Source: Bacteroidota bacterium (GTDB lineage Bacteria; Bacteroidota; Bacteroidia; Palsa-965). From it: DNA of 32,450 nucleotides. Shown one piece after another: positions 1-8,724 of the stretch. The position numbers and the translations under genes were made by a program. How positions within the stretch are numbered: the stretch's first letter is position 1; every line of letters begins with the position of its first letter. The notes under the pieces are model-generated. The model was not told the origin of the DNA. It did not search any database and was given only the letters and a program-made list of their open reading frames with translations. Where the stretch lies: assembly GCA_021299855.1 (NCBI GenBank), contig JAJTEY010000022.1, positions 1 to 32,450 on the forward strand. Direction: 5' to 3'.

Positions 1-265
1 AATAAAAGACGTATTTAATTATTGCCATACAATTGCTACAAGTTACAAATTAAAAATCCGATATTTTGATCCTTAGATCCAAATACTAAGTAGGGCGCTA
101 TTCAAAAATGTACCTGTGCTCCTCAGTGATAAAAATTGCTCTTGCCTACAAGGATTTGTGCATCATCGGTGTGTGGCTTAATTATACCGAGAAATTTGCG
201 GGCTCACGGCATCCTGCCATACAGGATATATAAATCGCGCATGGTGAATTAAGGACCATTTTTTC
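1..265. other. Gene-poor stretch, probable continuation of the decayed sensor gene
   Basis: No intact gene is visible. On the minus strand short fragments in changing frames follow the truncated sensor gene (stops at 266-268 and about 183-185), consistent with further decay, but I cannot align them to a family by eye. The window edge cuts whatever lies beyond. Confidence 0.3.
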
Positions 266-514
266 TTAGTATAAAATTTGACGATTGGCAGAACCCAAAT
301 TCACTGTAGTCCACGACCAACTTGTTCCGTTAAAGTGGTACACGTGCGAGGTTACGGCAATATGAATAATACCGCGCTTATCCTGCACGCCTTGCCAAAT
401 TTGTGCAATTGGCTTGTCGTCGGCTGTTGTATATTTCTTAATGTAATATGGACTATGCTGAGCGACAACAGTCAACAATAACAAGTGAAACCATATAACG
501 AGAAGCGTTCTCAA
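266..514 (-). pseudogene. Truncated propeller-type sensor protein, N-terminal remnant
   Basis: The 82-codon reading frame starts with a TTG (512-514) that overlaps the metZ stop by 4 bp (TTGA). No in-frame ATG lies before it, because an in-frame TGA comes shortly upstream. Residues 1-18 form a hydrophobic Sec-type signal peptide ending VVAQ. Residues about 28-65 (IWQGVQDKRGII, then a Y-H-F-N-G-T-SW segment) match the first blade of two-component-regulator propeller sensors, which usually exceed 700 residues. The frame stops at 266-268. Reading on past this stop gives an AIYIS segment, where the family has its next blade start (IYVGG-like), then more stops in 1-265. I read this as a decayed gene once co-transcribed with osmC-metZ. 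The family assignment is inference from short motifs. Confidence 0.5.
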
Positions 515-1674
515 ACTTTTTCCAGCGCTTGTTCAATATCAGCAACAATATCGGTGATATGTTCCAATCCAACAGATACACGCACGAGTCCGGGTGTAAT
601 GCCAACAGCAAGACGTTCTTCTTCGCTGAGTTTGGCGTGTGTTGTTGACGCAGGATGTGTAACTGTAGTTCGTGTATCACCGAGATTTGCGGTGAGCGAA
701 CACATTTTAATCGCATCCAAAAATTTTCTGCCGGCTTCAATCCCTCCTTTTATTTCGAACGTGATAACACCTCCGCCTGCGCTCATTTGCTTTCTTGCTA
801 TTTCATATTGAGGATGCGATAACAGGAATGGATATTTTACCTGTGCAATTTTTGGATGATGTTCGAGTAAGCCTGCCAATTTCAATGCGTTGGAACTATG
901 TCGTTCCATACGAATGAAAAGCGTTTCAAGACTTTTCGATAATACCCAGGCATTGAAGGGTGAAAGAGACGGTCCGGTACTGCGACAAAAGAGATATACT
1001 TCTTTAATCAAATCTTTTTTTCCTAAAACGGCACCACCCATTACCCGTCCTTGTCCATCAATGAACTTTGTTGCGGAATGTGTGATAAGATCTGCTCCAT
1101 ACAATGCCGGTTGCTGTAACGCCGGTGTTGCAAAACAATTGTCTACATTAAGCAGCACATTATTTTTTCGTGCGAATTGCCCGAGCCATTCCAGATCGAT
1201 GATATCTAGTCCCGGATTAGTCGGAGTTTCTACAAAAATCATTTTTGTGTTGGGACGAATTAACGATTGCCACTCTTCGGGTTTTGATAAATCTGCATAC
1301 GAGTACTCAATTCCCCATTTCGGTAAGTACTTCGTAATGACTGTATGCGTTGAACCGAAAATGGATCGACAGGCCAATAAATGATCACCGCTTTTCAGAA
1401 ACGTAAGAAACGAAGCTGTAATTGCAGACATTCCGGATGCTGTTGCAAAACACGCTTCAGTGCCTTCCAACGCGCACAATTTTTCTTCAAATTCCGTTAC
1501 ATTGGGGTTCACAAATCGACTGTAGATATTTACATCTACCTCATCTGCAAATGCAGCCCGCATGTCCTCCGCATTATCAAACACAAAGCTTGAGGTCATG
1601 TACAACGGCGTTGAATGTTCCTTTTCTTCCGTGCGTGGCGTTTGAATACGAATGGCTTTCGACTCCGGTTTCAT
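511..1674 (-). CDS. metZ: PLP-dependent trans-sulfuration enzyme, O-acyl-homoserine sulfhydrylase type
   Basis: Cytoplasmic 387-residue member of the Cys/Met metabolism PLP enzyme family (usual length 380-430). Visible family features: YSRFVNPN (about 51-58), which supplies the Tyr/Arg phosphate contacts; ASGMSAI (79-85); VDNCFATP (177-184), containing the Asp that binds the pyridine nitrogen; and the PLP lysine in HSATKF (K203). These enzymes replace the acyl group of O-acetyl- or O-succinylhomoserine with sulfide to give homocysteine, or act as cystathionine or methionine gamma-lyases. The divergent neighbour metX makes the acylated substrate, so the sulfhydrylase role in methionine synthesis is the best reading. 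The start lies 9 bp after the osmC stop, implying one transcript. Which acyl donor is used cannot be told from sequence. Confidence 0.85.
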   Translation of the reverse strand: MKPESKAIRIQTPRTEEKEHSTPLYMTSSFVFDNAEDMRAAFADEVDVNIYSRFVNPNVTEFEEKLCALEGTEACFATASGMSAITASFLTFLKSGDHLLACRSIFGSTHTVITKYLPKWGIEYSYADLSKPEEWQSLIRPNTKMIFVETPTNPGLDIIDLEWLGQFARKNNVLLNVDNCFATPALQQPALYGADLITHSATKFIDGQGRVMGGAVLGKKDLIKEVYLFCRSTGPSLSPFNAWVLSKSLETLFIRMERHSSNALKLAGLLEHHPKIAQVKYPFLLSHPQYEIARKQMSAGGGVITFEIKGGIEAGRKFLDAIKMCSLTANLGDTRTTVTHPASTTHAKLSEEERLAVGITPGLVRVSVGLEHITDIVADIEQALEKV

Positions 1675-1683
1675 CTTGAGCGA

Positions 1684-2115
1684 TTAATTGATCTTATTTC
1701 CGTTAACCCAAACTTCCCAAGTGATACTTGCACCCGCTTTCTCCAATGTTTTGGACACAGAGCAATATTTTTCCATGGATAAGGCACACGCGCGTTTGGC
1801 TTTCTCTTCATCGATAGTCCCTTCGAGTTTGTAAACCACATGAGCGTTTTCCCACAATGCAGGCTCTTTACCTTTTTCCCGTTGACCGTCAATATCAATT
1901 TTGAAGTCGGTGATTTCCTGCTTTTGTTTTTTCAAAATCATGATCATATCTATTGCACTGCATCCGCCAATGGACATCAACAAAGCTTGCATAGGTCGAA
2001 CACCCAGACCTTCACCTCCAATTTCCGGATTCGCATCAAAATGCATGGAAACGCCATCTTCCCCGGAAGCCACGAAATGGAAGGCATTGTTTAAACGACT
2101 TAACTGAACTTTCAT
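1684..2115 (-). CDS. OsmC/Ohr family protein
   Basis: A 143-residue OsmC-like protein. The two redox cysteines are present: C52 in the IGGCSAID motif at the start of the central helix and C118 in EKYCSVSKTL. Members reduce organic or fatty-acid hydroperoxides by a cysteine-based mechanism, usually recycled by a lipoylated protein or thiols. The spacing fits the YhfA/OsmC-like subgroup rather than classical Ohr, but this is a judgement by eye. It is the first gene of a two-gene unit with metZ. Its promoter lies back-to-back with metX, so a redox enzyme is linked to sulfur amino-acid synthesis here. A TATATTTG element sits 17 bases upstream of the ATG. Confidence 0.85.
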   Translation of the reverse strand: MKVQLSRLNNAFHFVASGEDGVSMHFDANPEIGGEGLGVRPMQALLMSIGGCSAIDMIMILKKQKQEITDFKIDIDGQREKGKEPALWENAHVVYKLEGTIDEEKAKRACALSMEKYCSVSKTLEKAGASITWEVWVNGNKIN

Positions 2116-2132
2116 AAGTTGTAATTATTGAT

Positions 2133-2140
2133 CAAATATA
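2133..2140 (-). promoter_or_regulatory. Bacteroidota -7 element for osmC-metZ
   Basis: On the minus strand this reads TATATTTG, a perfect match to TAnnTTTG. It would start transcription about 10 bases before the osmC ATG. I see no clear -33 TTTG at the expected 19-21 bp spacing. Confidence 0.55.
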
Positions 2141-2165
2141 GGAAATGTGCATCGCGCAGGCTTAG

Positions 2166-2173
2166 TATATTTG
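2166..2173 (+). promoter_or_regulatory. Bacteroidota -7 element for metX
   Basis: TATATTTG, a perfect TAnnTTTG match, ends seven bases before the metX ATG at 2181. The transcript would be leaderless or nearly so, which supports that ATG as the start. It faces the osmC element with only 25 bp between them, so the two units may share an operator. Confidence 0.55.
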
Positions 2174-2180
2174 AACCCAT

Positions 2181-3194
2181 ATGCCGGGACAAAAGCTTGT
2201 TATTCCTTCATTTACTGCAGAAACGGGGAGAACGTTTCACGAACTCGAACTGTTCTATTACACATACGGAACTTATCGCAAGGGAATTTCTAAAGTTGTT
2301 TGGGTGTGTCACGCGTTAACTGCAAGTGCAGATTGTGCAGATTGGTGGCCGGGACTCATCGGAACAGGTAAGACTATCAATCCGGAAGAGTACTTTATTA
2401 TTTGCGTAAATATTCCGGGATCTTGTTACGGATCAACGGGACCATTATCCGTGAATCCTCAAACGCAGAAACCGTATTACAGCGATTTCGGATATGTCAC
2501 TATTCGCGATATAGTAAGCGCGTTTACTATTTTGAGAAAAGCGCTGCATATAGAAGAAATCTACTTGCTTTTGGGTGGTTCGATGGGCGGTTATCAATGC
2601 TTGGAATGGGCCATACAGGAACCACAGGTCATTAAGCATTTGGCGGTTGTTGCTACATCGCCTAAAGAGTCGGCTTGGGGAATTGCCATTCATACTGCGC
2701 AGCGTTTGGCAATTGAAGCAGACGCAACATTTGGAGACCATTCCAATACTGCAGCAAGCAAAGGTTTAAAAGCAGCACGCGCAATCGGTATGTTAACATA
2801 CAGAAGTTATGAGGCCTTCGTTGCTGCTCAAACAGATGTTGACGACCGCATTGATAATTTCAAAGCGTCTTCCTATATCGATTATCAGGGAGACAAGTTG
2901 GTGAATCGTTTCAATGCGTACTCTTATCACGCACTTACAAAAACGATGGACAGTCATAACGTTGGAAGAGCTCGGGGAAGTGCAGAGCTCGCCTTACGTC
3001 AAATTCAGGCGCCAACAATTGTAATTGGTATTAGTTCTGATTTCTTATGTCCGATCGCAGAGCAGCAGTTTCTTGCAGCACACATTCCTCAATCGCGCTT
3101 CGTGCAAATTGATTCACCATTCGGTCACGATGGTTTCTTGGTGGAAGGTGAAGTTATCGGAAGAGTTATTCAGGAGTTCCTGAAAAGCAAATAG
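2181..3194 (+). CDS. metX: Homoserine O-acetyltransferase
   Basis: A 337-residue alpha/beta-hydrolase-fold acyltransferase that transfers an acyl group from acyl-CoA to homoserine, the committed step of methionine synthesis. The family triad is visible: nucleophile S134 in LGGSMGGYQ, D287 in GISSDFLCP and H316 in FGHDGFLVE. The oxyanion-hole/substrate region HALTASA (44-50) and the segment SCYGSTGP (81-88) are also typical. Length is slightly below the usual 350-380, mainly from short N- and C-termini. The MetX family can use acetyl- or succinyl-CoA; acetyl is the usual assignment in Bacteroidota and is assumed. It is divergent from osmC-metZ, whose second product would use its product. The stop lies 1 bp from that of the convergent cutA-like gene. 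Confidence 0.93.
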   Translation: MPGQKLVIPSFTAETGRTFHELELFYYTYGTYRKGISKVVWVCHALTASADCADWWPGLIGTGKTINPEEYFIICVNIPGSCYGSTGPLSVNPQTQKPYYSDFGYVTIRDIVSAFTILRKALHIEEIYLLLGGSMGGYQCLEWAIQEPQVIKHLAVVATSPKESAWGIAIHTAQRLAIEADATFGDHSNTAASKGLKAARAIGMLTYRSYEAFVAAQTDVDDRIDNFKASSYIDYQGDKLVNRFNAYSYHALTKTMDSHNVGRARGSAELALRQIQAPTIVIGISSDFLCPIAEQQFLAAHIPQSRFVQIDSPFGHDGFLVEGEVIGRVIQEFLKSK

Positions 3195-3195
3195 T

Positions 3196-3507
3196 CTATA
3201 CCGCTCGTGTCCTGGAGCGGATGAGCTCTTCCTGAGATTTTTCGCACATCACTAACGGAAGCGCGTACATTTCCGGCAACTCTTGTGTGATATGCTCTCG
3301 GATATATTCTACAATAGTATTAAACAACAATGCTTTTGTTTTACATGCCAATAAGTAGCGTGGCACCATAACCAAGTTTTCTTGTTGTAGCGACAATCGT
3401 CGGATGTCGTCAAAACGAACATCAGCAACTAAATTTTCTTTGAGCAATAATTTGGCAACTTGTTGCAAAAGCTCCTGATTAGGAGAAGAAATATGCATAA
3501 GTATCAT
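3196..3507 (-). CDS. CutA1-like protein
   Basis: A 103-residue protein with the layout of the CutA1 family: a first strand MILMHISS, a helix with AKLLLKENLVADVRF where CutA has its ArLLeerLaAcv segment, ACKTK (53-57) for the LliKT strand, and ELPEMYALPLV for the conserved HpYevPeiialpi region. CutA1 proteins are stable trimers tied to divalent-metal tolerance in some bacteria, but their general role is unclear. It is divergent: the typical Trp-x-Gly segment of the middle hairpin and the His-Pro-Tyr are missing, so binding properties may differ. An alternative start, MHISS, lies three codons later. It converges on metX with a 1-bp gap. Confidence 0.55.
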   Translation of the reverse strand: MILMHISSPNQELLQQVAKLLLKENLVADVRFDDIRRLSLQQENLVMVPRYLLACKTKALLFNTIVEYIREHITQELPEMYALPLVMCEKSQEELIRSRTRAV

Positions 3508-3618
3508 AATACAACAGTTTATATGATAACCATCGATAAATGAAAATTGTTGCGACAGTCAATATTTACTACCACGAATTAGCATTTATTAAGATAATTA
3601 CCTTGATAAAGCAGGGGC

Positions 3619-3654
3619 TTACTGCAATAGATTGCTTCGTTTTACTGCAATAGA
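3619..3654. repeat. 13-bp direct repeat
   Basis: TTACTGCAATAGA occurs at 3619-3631 and again at 3642-3654. It lies in the decayed stretch after the VOC pseudogene. No function is suggested. Confidence 0.5.
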
Positions 3655-3699
3655 GTTATGTCCGCCCGTAATATTATTTGGTAATTCCGTCGATATTAA

Positions 3700-3986
3700 A
3701 AATTGAACGAGAAGATTCATCTATGGGCTTCCACAATTCAATCTTGTTGCCTTTAGGATCCATGATGTGTGCGAAACGACCGTATTCAAATGCCTATACT
3801 TACCCGATAATCTCAACGCCATGTTCTTGTAGTCGGATTAGCAATGGAGCAAGTTCTACGACAGAAAGATGAAGCGCAGTTATGTTAATACGTAAAGGTT
3901 TGTTGATCGAAATAAAATTCGTTCAGGACCTAGTCTGTATCAATACCTAATTGCGGGTAAACACGTGCCGCGTTTTTGCTAAATTC
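3700..3986 (-). pseudogene. VOC (glyoxalase/bleomycin-resistance) family pseudogene
   Basis: On the minus strand the C-terminal half of a VOC metalloenzyme-type protein is readable: INITALHLSV, then LLIRLQEHGVEIIG, two stops, FEYGRFAHIMDPKGNKIELW. The last block carries the family's typical metal-ligand glutamate (IELW). TAG at 3794-3796 and TAA at 3800-3802 stand where the family normally has charged residues just before the EYG motif, so single-base changes could have made them. The N-terminal part (GIDTD region near 3933-3986) is in another frame, implying at least one frameshift. The gene is clearly dead. It fills most of the 545-bp gap between the cutA-like gene and nrdA; 3508-3700 holds nothing else recognisable. 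Confidence 0.8.
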
Positions 3987-3994
3987 AACAGAAA

Positions 3995-4018
3995 GGGCTG
4001 TCGCGTTAACGACAGCCC
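3995..4018 (-). terminator. Terminator-like hairpin after nrdA
   Basis: A perfect 9-bp inverted repeat, GGGCTGTCG and CGACAGCCC, separated by CGTTAA. On the minus strand it is followed by TTTCTGTT. It lies 35 bp beyond the nrdA stop. Confidence 0.8.
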
Positions 4019-4052
4019 CTGAAAATCAACTTCAAAAAACCAAGCAGGCGAA

Positions 4053-6431
4053 TTATCCGCTGCAAGACTCACAAGCATCCGGATTATCCAGAGAGCAAGC
4101 AATTTCTGCCTGACGTTGCTCAACACTTACCGGTTCGGCATTTGGCGTTGAGATAGACAAAGCAGCTTGATCCACTGTAAACTTAATCGCATCCGCTGCA
4201 GCTTTTGTACGCAAGTAATACATGCCTGTTTTCAATCCACGCTCCCATGCGTAGAAGTGCATAGAAGTCAACTTAGCGAAGTTAGGATTGCTTACAAACA
4301 AGTTCAGCGACTGTGACTGACAGATATACGCGCCACGATCAGCAGCCATATCAATCAATGCACGTTGTGGTACCTCCCAAACTGTGCGGTAAATATCCTT
4401 GATGTTTTCCGGAACCTCAGGAATGTCCTGAATAGATCCGTTTGCAGCAATGATTTTATTTTTCAAGTTGTCATTCCACAAGCCCAACTTCACGAGGTCT
4501 TTCAACAAATGCTTATTCACCACCACAAATTCTCCGGACAATACACGACGTGTATAAATGTTAGAAGTATATGGCTCGAAACATTCGTTGTTACCTAAGA
4601 TTTGTGATGTGGAAGCGGTTGGCATTGGTGCTAACAACAAGGAGTTGCGCACACCATGAGTTTTAACTTCTTCACGCAAAACATCCCACTCCCAACGACT
4701 GCTTGGTGTTACGCCCCACATATCGAACTGGAAGATTCCTTTTGAAACCGGTGATCCCGGGAATGTTTCGTAAGGTCCTTGTGCTTTCGCCAAATCTTTC
4801 GACGCAGTCATTGCAGCGTAATAAATCGTCTCGTGAATTTCCTTATTCAACTGACGCGCTTCCGGGCTATCGAATGCCATACGCAACAAGATGAAGGCAT
4901 CTGCCAAACCTTGCACGCCTAATCCGATTGGACGATGACGCATGTTAGAGCGCCGTGCTTCAGGAACCGGATAATAGTTGTTGTCGATGATCTTGTTCAG
5001 GTTGCGTGTAACAACGTACGTTACATCAAACAAACGCTGATGATCGAATTCGCCTTTTTCTGTATCAACGAATCGTGGCAATGCTAATGACGCCAGGTTA
5101 CACACCGCGATTTCATCCGGAGCAGTATACTCGATGATTTCCGTACACAAGTTGGACGACTTGATCGTTCCCAGATTCTGCTGGTTGCTCTTACCGTTGC
5201 AGGCATCTTTATACAACATGTATGGGTTGCCTGTTTCGATTTGCGCTTCCATAACCGCGAACCACAAATCCTGCGCTTTGATAGTCTTGCGTTGACGACC
5301 TTCCTGCTCGTAACGCTCGTACAACTTTTCAAATTCTTCACCCCAGGTATCATACAAGCCCGGTGCTTCGTTAGGGCAGAATAATGACCATGAGCCGTTT
5401 TCTTTCACACGCTTCATGAACAAATCAGGAATCCACAACGCAGTGAATAAATCACGCGCGCGCATTTCTTCTTTACCGTTGTTCTTACGCAAGTCTAGGA
5501 ATTCGAAAATATCAGCATGCCATGGCTCCAGGTAAATAGCAAAAGATCCTTTACGCTTTCCGCCACCTTGATCTACATAACGTGCGGTATCATTGAATAC
5601 GCGCAACATCGGGATGATGCCGTTGGATGTTCCGTTAGTGCCTTTGATGTATGAGCCTGTTGCACGCACGTTGTGAATGCTTAGGCCGATACCGCCTGCG
5701 CTCTGAGAAATTTTCGCGCAGCTCTTTAAGCTGTCGTAAATACCATCGATGCTATCGTCTTTCACTTGCAATAAAAAGCAAGAAGACATTTGCGGCTTTG
5801 GTGTTCCTGAGTTGAATAGTGTTGGAGTAGCATGTGTAAACCAACGCTCACTCATCAAATTATATGTTTCGATTGCCGCATCGATGTCTTCTTTGTGAAT
5901 CCCCACGGAAACACGCATTAACATGTGTTGCGGACGTTCTGCTACTTTGCCGTTAATTTTCAGCAAATAAGAACGCTCCAATGTTTTGAATCCAAAGTAA
6001 TCATAACCGAAATCACGATCATAGATAATGGATGAATCCAAGATCTGAGCGTTATTCTTAATGATTTCAAAAACGTCATCAGCAACTAAAGAAGCACGTT
6101 GATTGGTTTTAGGATCCACATAGTTGTACAACAACTCCATGGTTTTCGAGAATGACTTCTCGGTGTTTTTATGCAAGTTGGAAACTGCGATGCGGGAAGC
6201 CAGCAACGCATAGTCCGGATGTTTCACGGTTAATGAAGCCGCGATCTCAGCCGCCAGACTGTCCAGTTCACTGGTCGTTACGCCGGGATAAATCCCTTGA
6301 ATAACTTTCATCGCTACTTCCACCGGGTTAACGTGTACCGAATCCAGTGCGTAGCACAATTTTTGAATTCGCGCAGTGATCTTATCAAACTTCACTGACT
6401 CTTTGCTGCCGTCGCGCTTAATTACATACAT
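4053..6431 (-). CDS. nrdA: Class Ia ribonucleoside-diphosphate reductase, alpha subunit
   Basis: A 792-residue catalytic subunit that reduces ribonucleoside diphosphates to deoxy forms for DNA synthesis. An ATP-cone allosteric domain occupies about 1-90 ([15 protein letters not shown]). The catalytic set is visible: C218 (MSSCFLLQ) and C444 (VCNLASL) for the redox pair, N427, C429 (thiyl radical) and E431 in NLCTEI. Tyr738-Tyr739 in GMYYLRT relay the radical from NrdB, and C787/C790 near the end (CESCSG) are the C-terminal shuttle thiols. Length is normal for the eukaryote-like class Ia branch. It follows nrdB with a 50-bp gap, so both are probably one transcript. The ATP cone implies dATP feedback inhibition. 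Confidence 0.97.
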   Translation of the reverse strand: MYVIKRDGSKESVKFDKITARIQKLCYALDSVHVNPVEVAMKVIQGIYPGVTTSELDSLAAEIAASLTVKHPDYALLASRIAVSNLHKNTEKSFSKTMELLYNYVDPKTNQRASLVADDVFEIIKNNAQILDSSIIYDRDFGYDYFGFKTLERSYLLKINGKVAERPQHMLMRVSVGIHKEDIDAAIETYNLMSERWFTHATPTLFNSGTPKPQMSSCFLLQVKDDSIDGIYDSLKSCAKISQSAGGIGLSIHNVRATGSYIKGTNGTSNGIIPMLRVFNDTARYVDQGGGKRKGSFAIYLEPWHADIFEFLDLRKNNGKEEMRARDLFTALWIPDLFMKRVKENGSWSLFCPNEAPGLYDTWGEEFEKLYERYEQEGRQRKTIKAQDLWFAVMEAQIETGNPYMLYKDACNGKSNQQNLGTIKSSNLCTEIIEYTAPDEIAVCNLASLALPRFVDTEKGEFDHQRLFDVTYVVTRNLNKIIDNNYYPVPEARRSNMRHRPIGLGVQGLADAFILLRMAFDSPEARQLNKEIHETIYYAAMTASKDLAKAQGPYETFPGSPVSKGIFQFDMWGVTPSSRWEWDVLREEVKTHGVRNSLLLAPMPTASTSQILGNNECFEPYTSNIYTRRVLSGEFVVVNKHLLKDLVKLGLWNDNLKNKIIAANGSIQDIPEVPENIKDIYRTVWEVPQRALIDMAADRGAYICQSQSLNLFVSNPNFAKLTSMHFYAWERGLKTGMYYLRTKAAADAIKFTVDQAALSISTPNAEPVSVEQRQAEIACSLDNPDACESCSG

Positions 6432-6481
6432 AGGCTTTTATTTCGTAAGGGTTGTAATAGGTAGGTGATTGGTCTCTTGGT

Positions 6482-7459
6482 TTAAAAATCTTCGTCAAGG
6501 CTGAATACGTTCTGTGAACGATCGGATGTAACACCGGCTTTCTGGTATTCAGCAACACGTTTTTCGAAGAAGTTGGTTTTGCCTTGCAGGGAAATCATTT
6601 CCATGAAGTCAAATGGATTGGTTGCGTTATATACTTTCTTGCATCCTAATGCCAGCAATAAACGGTCCGCAACAAACTCGATGTACTGGCACATCAATTC
6701 AGAATTCATTCCGATTAATTTCACCGGCAAAGAATCAGTCACAAACATTTTTTCAATTGTTACCGCATTGGTAATGATTTCGGTAACGCGTTCTTCCGGT
6801 AAACGATTTTGCAAGTGAGCCGTGTACAGCAAGCATGCAAAGTCGCAGTGTAAACCTTCGTCGCGAGAAATTAATTCGTTAGAGAACGATAGTCCCGGCA
6901 TCAAGCCGCGCTTCTTCAACCAGAAGATAGAGCAGAATGATCCGCTGAAGAAGATGCCTTCAACCGCAGCAAATGCAATCAGACGCTCGGCAAAAGTTCC
7001 ATTGGAGATCCAACGCAATGCCCAGTCTGCTTTTTCTTTTACTGCAGGAACAGTTTCGATAGCATGGAACAAACTGTCTTTCTCTGCCGGATCTTTGATA
7101 TAGGTGTCAATCAACAACGAATACGTCTCGCTGTGGATGTTCTCGATCATGATCTGATAGCCGTAGAAACAACGACCTTCAGGATACTGTACCTCATTCA
7201 TGAAGTTGATCGCAAGATTTTCATTCACGATGCCGTCAGAAGCCGCAAAAAATGCGAGGACATTTTTGATAAAGAAACGTTCGTCGTCATTCAGCTTGTT
7301 TGCCCAGTCGGTTAAGTCGGCAGAAAGGTCAATTTCTTCAGCAGTCCAGAAGCTGGCCTCTGCTTTTTTATACATGTCCCAAATGTCGCGGTGCTTGATG
7401 GGGAAAAGAACAAAGCGATCTTTGTTCTCGGCTAAAATAGGTTCATTCACTTCTGCCAT
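6482..7459 (-). CDS. nrdB: Class Ia ribonucleoside-diphosphate reductase, beta subunit
   Basis: A 325-residue ferritin-fold subunit holding the di-iron/tyrosyl-radical cofactor that starts catalysis in NrdA. Metal ligands fit the family: D44 (EEIDLS), E106 and H109 (ENIHSETY), E167 (AVEGIFF), and E201 and H204 (RDEGLH). The radical tyrosine is Y113, four residues after H109, so this is a true tyrosyl-radical enzyme and not a Tyr-less variant. The GRCFYGYQ...ENIHSE stretch is close to the eukaryotic R2 form common in Bacteroidota. The C-terminus ends in an acidic-aromatic tail (VFSLDEDF) of the kind that docks into NrdA. No convincing NrdR box pair was seen upstream. A hairpin with a T-tract lies in the leader. 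Confidence 0.97.
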   Translation of the reverse strand: MAEVNEPILAENKDRFVLFPIKHRDIWDMYKKAEASFWTAEEIDLSADLTDWANKLNDDERFFIKNVLAFFAASDGIVNENLAINFMNEVQYPEGRCFYGYQIMIENIHSETYSLLIDTYIKDPAEKDSLFHAIETVPAVKEKADWALRWISNGTFAERLIAFAAVEGIFFSGSFCSIFWLKKRGLMPGLSFSNELISRDEGLHCDFACLLYTAHLQNRLPEERVTEIITNAVTIEKMFVTDSLPVKLIGMNSELMCQYIEFVADRLLLALGCKKVYNATNPFDFMEMISLQGKTNFFEKRVAEYQKAGVTSDRSQNVFSLDEDF

Positions 7460-7518
7460 AACTGCGCTGTTAATGCGATTTATATTCTTAATTTATTGAA
7501 GGTCAGGTTCTTCTGGCG

Positions 7519-7542
7519 AAAAAAGCAGGCGTGTGGCCTGCT
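7519..7542 (-). terminator. Intrinsic terminator or attenuator in the nrdB leader
   Basis: On the minus strand AGCAGGC, loop CACAC, GCCTGCT is followed directly by a run of T (7519-7524 are all A on the plus strand). It lies 60 bp upstream of the nrdB ATG. No intact minus-strand gene ends just before it; the DUF3109 stop is about 345 bp away. It either ends readthrough from there or attenuates nrdBA. Confidence 0.6.
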
Positions 7543-7888
7543 GATTTTCTTTAAGGTGTTTGATATGAAGCACTTAACAAGTAAGGTGTTCGGCACATTC
7601 ACCGACAACAAATTTTTGCAAATGAGTCGGACTAGTCAAGTCTATTCCATTAACAAATGCCCGAAGTTTTGAACATACAAGCGTAACGGCTCTTGTTGAT
7701 AACGCGTAATAAAACCACCCTTTTTCAATAACGACGCGGAAGCCAGGCGGAGTATGTAAATTTTAATAAAAAAACAGGTTAAGTAGTTGCAAATATTGTC
7801 GCTGTAACATGTAGAAAACGTTATCGAAATAGGTAAAACAATTTACACGGCATTAAGCATGAAAATCGAGAAGAATCAATCCGACGAC
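7543..7888. other. Intergenic stretch with one possible decayed coding fragment
   Basis: No intact gene. On the minus strand an open stretch from about 7842 down to a TAG at 7642-7644 reads protein-like near its end (LASASLLKKGGFITRYQ, then EPLRLYVQNFGHLLME), but it has no usable start codon and further stops follow. It may be the remnant of a gene; I do not recognise the family. Confidence 0.25.
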
Positions 7889-8452
7889 TCATGTCAACTT
7901 CGCAGCTTCATCCAATGCGTCATACCACTCTTTCCCGTATTTACGAATGAGGGCATCTTTTACAAATTTGTAGACGGGAACTTTTAATTTTTCTCCGCAA
8001 GCACACGCGGGTTTACAAATGTCCCAGGTTTCGTAATTCACGGCGTCAAACTTCTTGTACGTTGTTATACGAACCGGATACAAATGACAGGAGACGGGTT
8101 TTTGGAAACCTATCTTACAATCTCGCCATGCTTTTTCTATACCGCAAAATGCAGTGCCGTTTTCAAATATCGTATACGCGCATTCTTTACCTGCAGCGAC
8201 AAGCGGAGTAACTTTATCACCATCGCCGTCAATAATCCATTTGCCTTGTTTCGCAATGGCCTTTTTGCCCTTCTCAGTTAGATAGGGTTCAATCGCAGGA
8301 TAAATGGCTTCCAGCACTTGTTCTTCGCCGGGTTCTAGTGGTGCACCGGAATCGCCATGCACGCAACAAGCGCCTTTGCATGCGTTAAGGTCGCACACAA
8401 ATTGTTTTTCCACTACTTCATCAGAAACGAGTGTTCTGCCAATTTCTATCAT
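7889..8452 (-). CDS. DUF3109 family cysteine-rich protein
   Basis: A 187-residue protein of the DUF3109 family, found mainly in Bacteroidota and related to the YkgJ-type CxxxCxxCC zinc/iron-cluster group. The cysteine pattern is clear: CDLNACKGACC (20-30), C-A-Y after KE near 91, C-G-I near 103, then C-K-I, SCHLYP, CKPACAC in the second half. About a dozen Cys residues make metal or Fe-S binding likely, but the function is unknown. The ATG is supported by a TATCTTTG element four bases upstream, implying a leaderless transcript. It is divergent from glyS. Confidence 0.85.
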   Translation of the reverse strand: MIEIGRTLVSDEVVEKQFVCDLNACKGACCVHGDSGAPLEPGEEQVLEAIYPAIEPYLTEKGKKAIAKQGKWIIDGDGDKVTPLVAAGKECAYTIFENGTAFCGIEKAWRDCKIGFQKPVSCHLYPVRITTYKKFDAVNYETWDICKPACACGEKLKVPVYKFVKDALIRKYGKEWYDALDEAAKLT

Positions 8453-8456
8453 ACGT

Positions 8457-8464
8457 CAAAGATA
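8457..8464 (-). promoter_or_regulatory. -7 element for the DUF3109 gene
   Basis: Reads TATCTTTG on the minus strand, a perfect TAnnTTTG match, four bases upstream of the ATG. Transcription would begin at or next to the start codon. Confidence 0.55.
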
Positions 8465-8710
8465 GTACCTCTAAAACAATCAGCTGTCGTTGTCGATGTC
8501 GTTATTGTCTGCATAATCTCAGTAGCGATACTTTGCATTGACACTATATTTTATTCAGAGTATTAATCGGACAAAAGAAAAACACGACCTCACAGCTCTC
8601 GCGTCGGGCTTGGAGGTTGGGAGCAGTCGCGTTCTTTTTATAGACGTAACTCGTAAGAGGAGTATCCGAAATTCAATGAGGACATCTTCAAATAAAACGG
8701 TTCAATCGGT

Positions 8711-8718
8711 TATCTTTG
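8711..8718 (+). promoter_or_regulatory. -7 element for glyS, fixes its start
   Basis: TATCTTTG, a perfect TAnnTTTG match, ends six bases before ATG 8725. An in-frame ATG at 8716 overlaps the element itself, so it cannot be on this transcript. The mRNA should be leaderless or nearly so. Confidence 0.6.
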
Positions 8719-8724
8719 CGCCTT

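Noticed and set aside
890-1384. 164-codon plus-strand frame opposite metZ
   Set aside because: It lies wholly within the well-supported metZ gene on the other strand and has no recognisable protein features.
2116-2180. SAM or other methionine riboswitch before metX or osmC
   Set aside because: The whole gap is 65 bp, with start sites predicted close to the start codons; no room for an aptamer.
7460-7890. NrdR box pair upstream of nrdB
   Set aside because: I found no convincing ACAC-TATAT-type pair by eye.
8716-8724. Upstream in-frame ATG for glyS
   Set aside because: It overlaps the TATCTTTG promoter element and would not be in the transcript; family proteins start near the ATG at 8725.
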